Assembly: GCA_038496445.1 (NCBI GenBank)
Contig: JALMLS010000343.1
Coordinates: 124,001 to 188,000, forward strand
DNA length: 64,000 nucleotides
Reading direction: 5' to 3'
Source: Trichosphaerium sp. ATCC 40318
Lineage: Eukaryota; Discosea; Flabellinia; Trichosidae
Shown here: piece by piece, positions 24,535 through 35,832 of the stretch
Layout of the letters: every line of letters begins with the position of its first letter
Numbering within the stretch: position 1 is the stretch's first letter
Notes under the pieces: model-generated
Seen by the model: only the letters and a program-made list of their open reading frames with translations
Told to the model about the DNA's origin: nothing
Databases searched by the model: none
Program-made: the position numbers and the translations under genes

Positions 24535-25142
24535 CTACTTTGTTCCTCTGACATCGAAAATGGTGAATCCCTGCCTTGTTATTGATTTACAGCCATTGAA
24601 TTTAACTGAAGGAACTCCTATCAGAGCTTTCACAGACTCATCAGTAACATTTGTACGTTGTAAATTAATGGTGTGAACACCAGACAGTGCTTTAACACCC
24701 TCATCTGTTATCAATTTACATTCTTGTAAATTAATAGTGTGGACACATACCAATGCCTTCAATCCTTCATCAGTTATATTAGTGCGCGATAAATTAATCT
24801 CATGTACACCAACCAAAGCCTTCACCTGAATCTGTTATTCTGCAACTATGCAAATTGATTGTGTGAACACCAGCCAAAGCCTTCAAACCTTCGTCTGTTA
24901 CTTAGCAGCTACGCAATCTAATAACACGTACACCAGCAAGTAAATGTAAGCACATATTTGATAATATCCAACGTGGTTGTGTACGATACTACGCAAGAAG
25001 TGGCAAGTTTGCGCAGAACGAAGTGTACAAGTTCCCTGTTTAAGAATATGAACTATTATTTCAACTGGGAGCGCTACAAGGTCACACACATGCTGGGTAC
25101 CGGTTTCTATGTACGATTTTTTCATTCCAATACAATAGCTTG
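24535..25142 (-). pseudogene. F-box/LRR pseudogene, paralogue of 17,016-17,693
   Basis: The F-box part is readable (LVALPVEIIVHILKQGTCT...AQTCHFLRSIVHNHVGY), as are LRRs of the same type as the gene 7 kb upstream (VTDEGLKALAGVHTINLHSC; ITDEGVKALSGVHTINLQRT). It is broken in three ways. After HVGY the sequence jumps to LLAGVRVIRLRSC, lacking roughly 60 residues present in the paralogue. A TAA interrupts RSC|VTDEGLKAL at about 24,900. A deletion shifts frame at ITDSG|VKALVGVHEINL, about 24,825. Downstream the frame is open to a stop at 24535. No intron I can draw removes all three lesions. Confidence 0.75.
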
Positions 25143-25371
25143 AACACGTGATGTGAACCCAACAAATATTCGATCCAAAAAAATTCAACCAAAAGACGTC
25201 AAACCAGTTCTTTGGCACGTGATGCTCACTTCGTACAAACATAAACGAAAGAAACCTTGTTGATTATTAAGCTAGCTAATCTGAACCATTCAGCTTTATT
25301 TATCAAGTTACAGTTGCATAGCGAGTTCCCGTTTAAAAGAGCGTTTGTAAAATACCGTATTTTTTTTGTTT

Positions 25372-27148
25372 TTAATAAAAGTCGGTTGCGCGGTTGTTCC
25401 TGACAAATGAAGCACGTCTGTGATTGATACCAACCCAGTAGAATTTCTTCCAGTAGCCCATAGGTACAAGGGAGAAAATCCAAAGTGCGGTACCACGCAA
25501 GCAAGCCTTCTTACGCCAATCATGGAAAGGATCAGCAGTCCATCTCAAGAAACTAAAACAGTCAGTCGCCAACGCCAAAAGAAAACAAAAAAAAAAAAGA
25601 AACATTTGAACCCAAACGTACGTAGAAACATCCTTGGCCATTTGAGAAATGGAAGCTGGTGTACCATCTTCGTATTCGACCATATCAGCACGAAGTGGTG
25701 GTGGCATAGAGAGCCATCCACCTTCGAAGTACATGTTGTAATATAGTTTTGGAGGAACTAGAAAGCAAGCATTAACAAAAAGGTTGACCAAAAAAAAAAT
25801 CGGTTAGTTATCACGTACCATCCTCGTAGAGTGGAGGAGGAACATATCCAGTGAGTACACCAAAGATGTAGTTCTCTTGTGGAGGATGCGTCAAAGCATA
25901 GTACGACAAATCAGGTGGCAAAGCACCGCCGTTCATGTAACGCGCCTGAAGCGAGAGTTAAAAAAAAAGGTGATCCCAGAATATGCGTGTAAAAAAAAAC
26001 CCAAACGATTTTACGAGGTTTACGTTTTTCGATTCAAAACAAAAAAAAGGTCATAAATAAATAATAGTTATATATACCACAAGGAATAGACGCTACACGG
26101 CTATGATAGAACCGCGAGACACCTATTTTCCTAAGAGGCGTAGTTTCTTTCCGGCGACACGGCGGTGCACTGCTCTCGACCCAGCAGCACCCAGGAAGTC
26201 ACCGGTACGTAGCTACAAGGTAAAAAAAAGAATTTGGAAAAAAAGACCAAACGTCAAAATTAAGCAAGTGTAGTGGTAAAAGTAGATGTACCTCTTTCTC
26301 ATTGGCGTATGGTCTAGGGATAGGATCCTTACGTGTAGCTGTTCTCTCAAACATTTCACCTTCATCATCAGGACCATCCATAACTTCGAATTCCTTGGCC
26401 TAGACGAGGATGAACAAGAGCTCGCTCAAATCAAAATGGAACTCAAAAAAAAAATGTTGTAGGTGTGTTTGACGGCGAGATTTGTATCGTCAAAACGCTA
26501 ACGCACCATTTGTGTTACTTCAGATTGAGTGTAAGACGAATCTACAAGATGTCGCCAGTATACGTGTTTAATTGGGTGACAAGCGTTTGTTACTTCCATG
26601 TATACCTGGTACGCGAAATAAGCGATTGTTTTTGTGGTTTATTGGGACGCGTTGATTGGTTTCGTCTTTTCGAGCGTAAAAATACTTACTTGGAAGCCAC
26701 GACGTAAGCTAAAGTGATCTAGAGCTTGGTAGTAACCATTGTGTGGGAATGGGTAATTTGGAGGCTCTACTTCTTCTTCAATAAGAGTGGCTTTAGCCTA
26801 GTAGATCACTAAGAGATCGCGTATGCGGTTTACGAAAGCGTACTGGGTCTTTAGTTGCGGACCAAAATGCGAAAGTGGTTCCCACAATGGCAGAGGCAGC
26901 GAGCCAATAGCGTGAAATGGACCTCTCCAAGCTAGCTTGTGCCATGCCCTACCCCTTGCATGTTAATTTTTCTTATTCTTACGACACTAGAACCACAGCA
27001 TTTCGTATGCCAATACGTGTGTTTTAATAGAAACACCGTAAAGACGTGAAGAAAAACGTACAAGGGATCGTGAAGCTTTTGACTGTGCGGAGCGTTGATA
27101 GCTTGTAACTGCATGTTGCGCAAACTTTGAGGTACCGCGACTGAACAT
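25372..27148 (-). CDS. CYC1: Mitochondrial cytochrome c1 with single-cysteine heme motif
   Basis: Heme subunit of complex III in the mitochondrial inner membrane. Start 27148: MFSRGTSKFAQHAVTSYQRS, a Ser/Arg-rich presequence, then a sorting helix SRYWLAASAIVGTTFAFWSA. Core exons: EEEVEPPNYPFPHNGYYQAL, DHFSLRRGFQ spliced to VYMEVTNACHPIKHVYWRHL, then EFEVMDGPDDEGEMFER, RPYANEKE spliced to ARYMNGGALPPDLSYYALTH, NYIFGVLTGYVPPP, YFEGGWLSMPPPLRADMVEY (axial Met), DGTPASISQMAKDVST, and FLRWTADPFHDWRKK with the C-terminal helix. The family CxxCH is replaced by TNACH: only the second cysteine remains. Everything else is conserved, so this is not a pseudogene. The 346-base intron at 25,946-26,291 holds a GC-rich hairpin. 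Confidence 0.93.
26151..26205. other. GC-rich inverted repeat inside a cytochrome c1 intron
   Basis: A 55-base element that folds on itself. The outer arms CCGGCGAC and GTCACCGG pair apart from one mismatch. The inner arms GGTGCACTGCT and AGCAGCACC pair with a two-base bulge around the loop CTCGACCC. The tract around it (about 26,091-26,215) is much richer in G and C than any other intron here. It begins just after what looks like a complete ordinary intron (GTACATC...CCTTGTAG). It could be an intron-hosted structured RNA, a cassette exon (28 open codons on the minus strand), or an insertion. Confidence 0.5.
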
Positions 27149-27541
27149 CTAGGATACTTTCAGCACGAAATAAACACAACAGGGAGATCGAAACTGATTT
27201 GCCAAAGAGTAGAAGAAAGAATATTGAGAAAGTGAAAGCAGAAGCTTATTGAGTGTTTGTGGAAACAAAATACACTGAGAGCCGCTTGTCTTGTTTTCTT
27301 TTAATTTATGTGTGTAAATTAGCGCAAGTGTAGGATGAAACTCACCTTGAGGCGGCACTTCTTTGTTTCGTTCTCTGGTCTACTTAACAAAAAAAAATAC
27401 GCTAACTTAAGTCAAAAATGAGTTGTTACGTTGCTGTGGTTGTACAACCCTAAATAACGCTACAAACCACTACTAATCATACTGCGGTCACATTACATTC
27501 AGATCCGATGGTGTAAGTTTTTACTGACATTAAAAATGCTT
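27149..27541. other. Intergenic between two minus-strand genes
   Basis: About 390 bases between the RabGGTase alpha stop and the cytochrome c1 start codon. A minus-strand open frame (27,149-27,358) has no useful start and odd composition. Nothing else seen. Confidence 0.3.
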
Positions 27542-29112
27542 TTACGAGCGCCGTTTGTCTTCCAAGTGGCTATAATATACTATATGCTGTGGATCTATCT
27601 CTTTTAACTTTTTCAGAAGATCATCAATATCCTTAGCGTTGCAAGTATCTTTTGTTTCTTCCTCCAGAGCCGATAAAATATTCATAAGTGTCAAGTTAAC
27701 CCCTAAACGAAACAAATAAATTAAGCGTCATACTCATCGTGAGATGTATTTTGAACATACACTTGCTGTCTGGTTCAATAGTAGCTAGTTCTTGTATTGC
27801 CTCCAGTTCTCTGTTTAGAATTTCAACGTAGCGTGATGCATTTTTTTCCTTGGCTTTTAAATGTATTTAGTGTTTTGGACAAAAAAGTGCAGTGTGCAGT
27901 TCTGAGTTTACGTACTTGTACCAAGAAGCCATTGGTGATAAACCCAAGCGCTTTGATCTTGTGGTGCTGTGTAAAACGCGTGTTTAACCAAGTCAAACTC
28001 TATGAGATGTCAGTTAAATGTAAAGAAAAAGAAACATCCTTTAACTTAGCTAAAGTAGTACGTACCATCTTCAAGCGCTGCAATTAATTCCTCTTGTGTT
28101 GTATGCATCTTTGGTAGCAAGTAGCTCCTTTGATGCCATGCAGAATAATTTGAAAAATTTTCATCTATTTTTTTGCGAGTATACTCGAACTCTGTTGTGT
28201 GAGGTACTTCTGCGCGCTAATATCATCGTTAGGAGGTAAAAAAACAACATAGAGGCAAAAATTAAAAAAACCCTCTGAGGACGTACCATCGCTACATAGC
28301 GTCTATAACACCAGCAATGAACTAAAAGAACAAAGTGTCAACGGTGTAACAAATAAAATAAAAGAAATTTGCGTACAGTTTCGATGATCGAGGCTAAGCA
28401 GCTTGGTACATAATCCCAGTTCAATTGTATAGTCTACCTTTGTTTCTGGGATATCTATGATCCATTTCCTGTGGTACCATACCTTGTTCATGTCAATAGA
28501 GAAGGAACTCAAAGCAGAAGCCACTTCGGATGAAAAAACATACCCAGTAAGACTTTGGGTATGATTTAATTGCTCTAAAGAGGAACCCAAGCTCACTTTG
28601 TAACGTCTTGTGTATTTCTTCTTCTGTTAGTTTATCCCTATATTTGTTAGTTGTTTAAACGAGTTTTTCAAATAAAAGGGGTCTGAGGTGTTATCAATAT
28701 GAGGTATTCTCGCACTCACTCTTTGTATTGATCGAGCATGAAGGTTATTATTTGTTTTCGGTAATTCCACATGTCATAACATTCAGGGTTTACTTCTAGT
28801 ACGTTTGCCGAAGCTGTCAAGCCTGTTGATGTAAAGTCTTTTTCATTACGCTACAAAGCTAACGTCAGCGTTTTCACATATAAATAACGCGTGAAACCGC
28901 ATCATTCGCGGTAAATAGGGACATCAAGACAATATCGCCTACTTTATAGATACACACCTTTTTTTGAGCATCTTTAACCGCACTGCAGTATTTTTCGGCT
29001 CGTTTCTTGTCTCGTAACTTCTCTTCGCGTTCTTTCTCGGCGGTCGTCTTTACCTTGCGTACACCGTGCTATGGGGGTAAGAATGGGTCACCTGTCAAGA
29101 ACGTACTCTCAT
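27542..29112 (-). CDS. RABGGTA: Rab geranylgeranyltransferase alpha subunit
   Basis: Alpha subunit of the enzyme that geranylgeranylates Rab GTPases. First exon ATGAGA, then an intron (GTACGT...CCATAG) to HGVRKVKTTAEKEREEKLRD, the family's MHGRxKVKT start. Prenyltransferase-alpha repeats follow, each with the N/S-x-W-x-x-R pattern: NPECYDMWNYRKQIITFML, LGFLFRAIKSYPKSYW joined to VWYHRKWIIDIPETKVDY, NFSNYSAWHQRSYLLPKM and DQSAWVYHQWLL. C-terminal exons ELEAIQELATIEPDSK and GVNLTLMNILSALEEET match the helical end of yeast and animal enzymes, stop at 27,542. About eight introns. Its start codon is 137 bases from the start of the divergent F-box/LRR gene. Confidence 0.9.
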
Positions 29113-29249
29113 TTGATTGGTAAAATTGACTGTTTTTTTCTTTCAGCCAAGAACAGCATTGATTACTTTTTAGCGTTGAACAATCACATTGGATGCACGT
29201 TATCCCATGTACCAACGCGTAATAATAACAGGTATTATTTGACATCACC

Positions 29250-31351
29250 ATGAACCCTCAGTTTAACTTGTGGTTTGGAAACACCTTTCAGGTACCGTCG
29301 AGTAACTAATTGTATTAATATTAACGCTTCCTTTAACTACAGTTTTGTAAAAATGCTATTGAGCGAATTACTGGTATAAATACGCCACAAGAGGTTATAG
29401 AAGGCGAACCAGACCATAAGAGAGTTTTAATTGTATTACCACTCACCAGTAAGTTCCTTTTTCGTCAAAATCTACGAGCGCTCACGCTGTGGTAGCCATT
29501 GAGGAAGTGCCATATGAAATCTTGGCCGCTATACTTGCCTACGAGAGTGCTCCTTTGAGAACTCTATTATCGCGTCGACGGGTTTGTAAGCGATGGAACT
29601 ATGTCGTTCTGAACTACACAAACGAGTTGTACATTTTGGTACGTAGTACATGAACGTTTTTTGCAATAAAGTCTCATAAAGTGATGTAGGATAAAGCATG
29701 GGTGCCGTTCATATCACGGTTTAAACAATTAAATCAACTTGTGTTTCATCTCAGCAATTTTAATGATAGGATAATACGGCATCAATTACGAGAGATCAAG
29801 TACGTTGTTTTCTTAGAAAGCCAGTACAAAGGGGAGCTCCATTTTTTTTGTTTGATCCAATGAAAATGGACTTTGTTTTTTTTTTTTTTTTGGCTTACAG
29901 AACACACTTCAAAAGTGTTGATGTTATATGGCTTAATTTAGTCTCTTAAGCTAATATTTCTAGGCATCTACGCGCTCTCAATATTCTTTTCATAGTTTCA
30001 AAGGTTGATCAAATGCGTCGGGGTAGGTTACGCACTGCTGGCGAGGGATTTTTTCAATCCTTGTCAAACCTTCGATACCTCTACATAGGCGACGATCAAA
30101 TCACTCTTCGTCAACTCATGTCCATTATAAAACACTGTAAATACCTAAAATTTCTCTCCTTGGACATTTGTAGAGGCAATCAGAGGTTGGTCGCATCAAC
30201 GCTTAATTTTAATTTCTCGCGTCTCCGATTTTTACACCTTACGGTACGCGAGAACGTATCACCAGCATACTTTGGTACGTCACAGCTTTGAGATTTCAAA
30301 GACAAATCTTTTGGTCGAAATTGCGTTTTTCTTATTCTTTACAAAAGGCGAGATAGTGCGTGGTATATCACAAACTACAACATTGCGGTATCTGGGACTT
30401 GATTGGACGCATCCTCAAAAAACACAAAAGGCGTGGGTAGACACTTTAATTCCTATTGGAGATCGTCTCATAGAGTTCCACACAGACCATTTGAACGTAA
30501 GACAGACCACAATACTATGAAAACTAACTGATTTTTAAAAAAGGTGTCCCAAGCGTTCCTGAACAGTTTATCGCGTGTAACCGCCCTTCCAAAACTCGAT
30601 TTTGCAACTCAAGACTTTGTTGTTACGCATCTAACACAATTGGAGCTTTTATGTTGTTCTTCCTTTGCGCTTGAGGGAGACAAGTCAAATTGGCTAGAGA
30701 GTCATTCTAGGACATTATCAAACTTGAATAGGCTCACTATTACAAATTCTCACATAAAGACGAATGAGCTGTCACAACTCATAAAATTTTCTTCCCTTAC
30801 ACATCTTGATTTGGTGACCGTTAATGGTAGTCTTGAGCCATTAATAGGCATGAATCAGTTGCGTAGACTTGTTGTAGCATCAACAGAGACGCCTCAAGCC
30901 ATCAGCAACGTCATTGGTCAAATGACGCAACTCTTTGATTTGGGGTACGCCTCGCGGTTTTTTTTTGAGTATCTTTTTGATGTCTACTCGAGCGCGTAGA
31001 TGATTGAGCTAACTCTTTTTTTTTATTTTTAGGCTCGTCTACAACGGTAGTGTATTGATCGACAGCCTTACTAAGCTTACACAACTGGCAATGTTGAGTC
31101 TTTTGCCTAGCTTAGTGGAAGACGCTACTCCATTCTTAAACACCTTGGAAACGATGACGTGGTTGTCTAATCTCACCATTGGAAAGGAGCTCATACCTAG
31201 CAACCTTGCTTTACTTCAAAAAATAGACTTTCTAGAAGTTTTAGCTATTATTTCTGTTGCTGATGAGCAAAATGACGGTGTTCAGCCTAATACTATTTGT
31301 GCTATACGTGAACACTTACCATTGTGTAAAATAATTGTAAAACACGCCTAG
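29250..31351 (+). CDS. F-box/LRR-superfamily protein
   Basis: Start 29250 (MNPQFNLWFGNTFQ), intron GTACCG..., then FCKNAIERITGINTPQ. The F-box is EEVPYEILAAILAYESAP...SRRRVCKRWNYVV. After DKAWVPFISRFKQLNQLVFH, a series of degenerate LRRs follows: LSNLRYLYIGDDQITLRQL, CKYLKFLSLDICRG, TTLRYLGLDWTHPQ, FSSLTHLDLVTVNG, LTQLAMLSLLPS and TWLSNLTIGKEL. Stop 31349-31351 after CKIIVKHA. Some seven introns with T-rich tails. Likely a substrate receptor for an SCF ubiquitin ligase. The LRR type differs from the AMN1-like gene at 17,016, so the two are not recent duplicates. Confidence 0.8.
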
Positions 31352-32020
31352 AGTGATGTACATTAAAGATTAGTTTGTTTTAACGCTATAAAATTACTAA
31401 GTGATAGCACAGGACATTGATAACAATCAGTTAAAAATACTTTCTCGGATTTTTTTTTTTCCCCTTCGTTTTTTGTTAGATGTGAGAAAGTGAGAAGGCT
31501 GAGAACTCTTTTCGAAAAAGAAAAGTAGAAAATAAAGTTGCACGTAATGCATTTAAGGGAATTAACATGTGTTCCACGTTGAATACTGCATAGATTATCG
31601 ACTTTTTTTTTATTTTTGTGTTTTCCTGTTCTATTGCTTTTATTCGCGTAGAGAATACGTATAATGCTGTTTTTTGGAGTTTTATTTTTAAAGTGTCTCA
31701 CATTTTTTATTTATTCTGTAGTATAGTTGTTACATTTTTGGGTATTTTTAACTCACTTATTGTAAAACAAACAGTTTGTACAGTTGTAACGGTTTGTATC
31801 CACAAAAAATAGCTTTTTGAAGAAAGTTTATCCAAAAGCATTTTTACAAAATAAAAAAGATCTAAAAAAACACCGATCTTAGCACTTACAACGTGAACTG
31901 TTATATATACTTGCACTCTGTGTCAATTACGCGGACTATCAGAAAGTCTCAAGGTTGAAATAAAAATGTTTATTTTTGTCGTTTCTTTTCACGGTTTTCG
32001 AAACGTCGCAGTTGTTTTTT
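31352..32020. other. AT-rich intergenic region
   Basis: About 670 bases rich in A/T homopolymer. Open frames on both strands are low complexity and start with GTG or TTG. No gene supported. Confidence 0.35.
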
Positions 32021-32352
32021 TTAAGAAAGGGTGCCGAAGTGAAACTGTTTAACATTGTATACGATTGTTTGTTGATTATAGCTTTGTTTACCTTTTTTAG
32101 TCGTAAGTTCTGTTTTTGTCCGAAATTCGACCTCTTTAGGTAGTCTGTCATCTGCAATAATCTAAAAGGCAATTCAGACATGGGTTACGTTAAAATCCAG
32201 TAGAGGTAAGTCTACAATCTCATATTCTGACCACTTGTTGTAGTTTTAGGGAACAATCACTTTTTTCCGTTTAAAATAAAAGCAACTTTGACGCATTGAA
32301 TACGATAGGTGTCCGCGTTATAGACGTTGTTGTAAAATAGTAATTTTACCAT
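32021..32352 (-). CDS. Possible small gene, unknown
   Basis: Two stretches read like protein: from an ATG at 32352, MVKLLFYNNVYNADTYRIQC, and further on YNKWSEYEIVDLPLLDFN then IIADDRLPKEVEFRTKTELT ending VYNVKQFHFGTLS (TAA 32021). A short intron (GTAACC...TTTTAG, 27 bases) joins the last two. The first join does not work in phase with any splice pair I could find. No family recognised. It may be a real small gene divergent from the surface-protein gene, or a chance reading. Confidence 0.25.
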
Positions 32353-32464
32353 TTTTTGGGCGTTTTTTTTTTTCAAGGGTTTTGAAATTTCGCCATTTTT
32401 CAAAGTCAAAAATACTATTTGAAATTTCATAATCAAAAAACAACCATTGGCTTCGCAACACCTC

Positions 32465-35415
32465 ATGACCTTAAAGCCGAAAACTAATACAGCGATATTA
32501 CTGCTAATATCAGTCCTTGTCATCGTATCTGGACTTGAAATAGAGTTTGGAAGAGAAGCTACTGGACCGATTAGTTTCCAGACAGGTACACCCTTCACCA
32601 ATGTTGCTCGCTTGCGTCTCCATTCCTCGTCTTCTCACTTTGCGTAATGTCTGCTCACTTTCTTTATTTAGCTCAAAATGTGTTAATGATGTACATTACT
32701 GACGCTGGAGTACCTTTATTCAGTGGACAAGTGCGTATTCAATTTTTTGCCTCCGGAAATTTTTTTTTTCGTATTTATTACAAAACGACAATCTCCACAG
32801 GTTTTCAGATATTCATATTTATATTTTTTTTAAGGAACAATGGGCGATAGGAACTGCTAATGATAACGCTGTTTTCCATGATTGGACAGACTTTACTTTT
32901 TCAGATGGGTTAGTTGTCACTGCAGAGTTTTCTGGATCTTCTATTTTGCCAAATTGCTTGGAAGGTTCGATTGGTGATGCCGTATACTGTCCTGGTATCA
33001 AAGCATACATCCGTGACACAAGTGGCGTATTAGCCTCGTACGTAATAATCGAAAAAAAATCGTCATTTTTCGTAAACATTGTGTCGTGGTGAGCGAAAAC
33101 TAACATTGTTTTATTACAGGAGCGCTGAAATATACACTGGAAGCAATAATACACTTTCTTGTGATGGAGAGTTTTGGTCACCTTCAGGTGTTTACGACAA
33201 TGGATTAGCTTTTGAACAACCTCCTCAACCTTCTATGACATTTAACTTTAACGCTGCTACTCAAGAGTTTGAGTTTGATGTAGATGCTGCGTAAGTATTT
33301 TCTGTTCATATCATTTTTTTTTCTGGATTTTTGCTTCGGCTTTTTTTCTTTTATTACATTCCGCCACTTTTTCCGTTATTCATGTGTTTGTTTTAGGTAC
33401 CTCGGTCACGGATACACTTGGGTTATTGACTTCCAACCTTTTGATAATACCGTTGACAGTACTACTTCATACAGTCTCGGAAAAGGTTCATGTGAAAACA
33501 GAGATCTTGGAGACTTTGCTAGTTCAACTTATTCTTTCTCTGAAATGTTCAACTCTGCTCCTCGTTCTGATAAAGCAGATGTAGATGGTGCTCCACCAGC
33601 TGCGCTTGACTCTGATAGTTACATGGCATACAAACAAGGTGGAAACGGATGGGCCTTGACAAGCACATCTTGCTTTGGTATCCAATACGCAAGGACTTTC
33701 TCTGCTGCTGCCATCGAAGCTTGTGCAGCTGATGTAGCCAGTCCAGGAAGCAATACACTCGTATCAGTAACGTACGTTCACTTGTTTCCCCTATGAAATC
33801 TCGAAAGCGCAGATCTGTTGCTTTGTTGTTTTTTTTTATTTGTAGCGCTATATTGACTTGTCTTAGGAATAATGGTACTTATCTTGAGTTTGCTGGTACT
33901 TTGTACGTTACAGCTATTCGTCCAAGAGACCTAAATACATACGACACTGGAGCATTAACTCCATACCTTGCTGCTGAGTTTACATTCCCATGGCAAGTTC
34001 TTTTCAACATGCAAGTTGAAACTTTGGCTGGCGCTACAGCCCAGAGAGAACTCGGTGTACGAAACACTTTCTGCTTATTTTAGTATCAGCGCTGATAATG
34101 ATTGTCAGGTTGTATTTGATAGCATCGGTCTTGTAGACGTTGGTAACGGTGAATTTAAATTGGAAGTTGAATTGACAACTGATACTTTGGACTCTGATTA
34201 TCATCTACTAGACGCCCCAACTTTTACAGATCCTGTCCCATTGGTTGTCGCATTTACTACAGTAGCAACTGTACGTATTCCCAAACTTTTTTTTTAATGA
34301 AATGAGTTATTTCTAAAACACGTGACCTTTAGCCTGATCAAGTACAACAATGGGCTTTTGAATCTGACGCTCAATCAAACTTGCTTGATTTCTCTGGTGA
34401 ATTTATCATTCAGTTTACAAGATTCGCTACAAGCGATAGTAGCGAAAAGAACATCACTATTACATTCACTGTTAGTATCACACCACAACTAACACAACGT
34501 GAAGAAACATCTTTCCTTATTGATATTACATTCCACTCTGACTCAACCTTTAACGATCCTAAATCAGTCTTTGTTCCAGAAGACAGAATATTCGTTTTAA
34601 CACAAGCACAAGGTACTACTTGAAAACCCAAAAAAAAAAAGACTATCCCTCTGTCATACCCACTGAACCATTTTTTTCTAATTTTTTTTTCAAATAGGTA
34701 ATGATGGAAGCGGAAACAAAGTTCCTTTTGACGTTGCTGATGTAAATGCTTATTCCAACAGTATCAAGAACGTTTGGATTTGTATAACTACTGATGATTC
34801 TGAACCGCTTAATGATGGTACAACCGATACAGGTTGCAGATCTTTTGCAGGAAAAGTAAGACCAAAGGCTCAAATCGTATCAGACTTTTCAGTAAGCACA
34901 GACGATAGCCTCACCACTGCTTTGGATGGTACTATCCATGCTACCCCTGCAAGTCAGAATATCAATGAAGGTATTTCTTTCTCTGCAACACCTTTGACAA
35001 ACCCTGCTGTCGGTCTTTCTGACTCTGGTATATTTTGGATTCATGTACGTTCTAATACCTTTTTTTTTTTTTTTGGTCTGTACTCAAAAAGAAAGAACTT
35101 GGCACTGATATCTTTGCTTTAGATTGAAAACATTGTATCTCAAGCCAGCGTCAAAAAGAGTGTCCATACATTCTACAAAAGGGTACGTATCTGAACAATT
35201 TTGTTAGCCCAAGATGCTGGCGTTTGATCAAAACCTACCCAAGAATTATTACTAACTTACAATTTTTGTAGGGTTTGGAACAAAACGGAGATGATGTTCA
35301 AGCACTTCTAAAAGCAAGACTCGATATGTCTATTAACGCAAGTTCACCAGCATCTAACATGTCTGTATGCTTTGTATTGATTCTATGTGCTGCTTTGACT
35401 GCTCTATTATTCTAA
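32465..35415 (+). CDS. Large secreted, probably GPI-anchored surface protein
   Basis: Not assigned to a family. Start 32465 with signal sequence TNTAILLLISVLVIVSG. About 700 residues in a dozen or so exons. The body is beta-type and rich in Asn, Ser, Thr and Asp. Examples: FHDWTDFTFSDGLVVTAEF, CLEGSIGDAVYCPGIKAY, NTLSCDGEFWSPSGVYDNG, YLGHGYTWVIDFQPFDNTV, SCFGIQYARTFSAAAIEAC and NSIKNVWICTTDDSEPLND. Many NxS/T sites. It ends in SINASSPASNMSVCFVLILC and a hydrophobic tail to the stop at 35413-35415, with a small-residue stretch before it as in GPI signals. Introns open GTACGT or GTACG; one holds CACGTG (34,320). Confidence 0.8.
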
Positions 35416-35832
35416 ATAATAGCCTCAAGTACCCCCACCTCGACGAGCTCCAACCATTGTAAATATGACTACTAAGTCATCAAAAAATTGTTAATAAAAA
35501 CATTGTCTTATGAATAATAATTGCCTCAATTGTTTGTTTTAGTACGTACCCCTCGCGATCACACTTGCGAACACCAAACTTCGATACCACAAAACCGCTT
35601 GTTCCACAAAATAGTACTTTTCTTCTTTTTTTCTTCGCTTCAAGCGCAAGAAATCAACATATGTTGAATGCTCGATAACAACACGTGAAAGTGCTACAAT
35701 AATTTTGTTTATTTTTATTTGTTATCTAAATAAGTAATTTAATCTACACATCAAACATTGGAGGCCCTAGTTTCAAAGCACGTGGTGTTTATGTTGATCA
35801 AGAGAACAAACACCCCTCCTTAAAAACAGTGC
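35416..35832. other. Convergent intergenic region
   Basis: About 420 bases between two convergent stops, with AATAAT-rich stretches and two CACGTG palindromes (about 35,681 and 35,779). No gene seen. Confidence 0.35.

Noticed and set aside
26085-26215. tRNA, 5S rRNA or SRP RNA in the GC-rich intron island
   Set aside because: No T-loop GTTCGANNC, no 5S loop pattern and no SRP helix 8 tetraloop context could be matched; left as an unnamed structured element.
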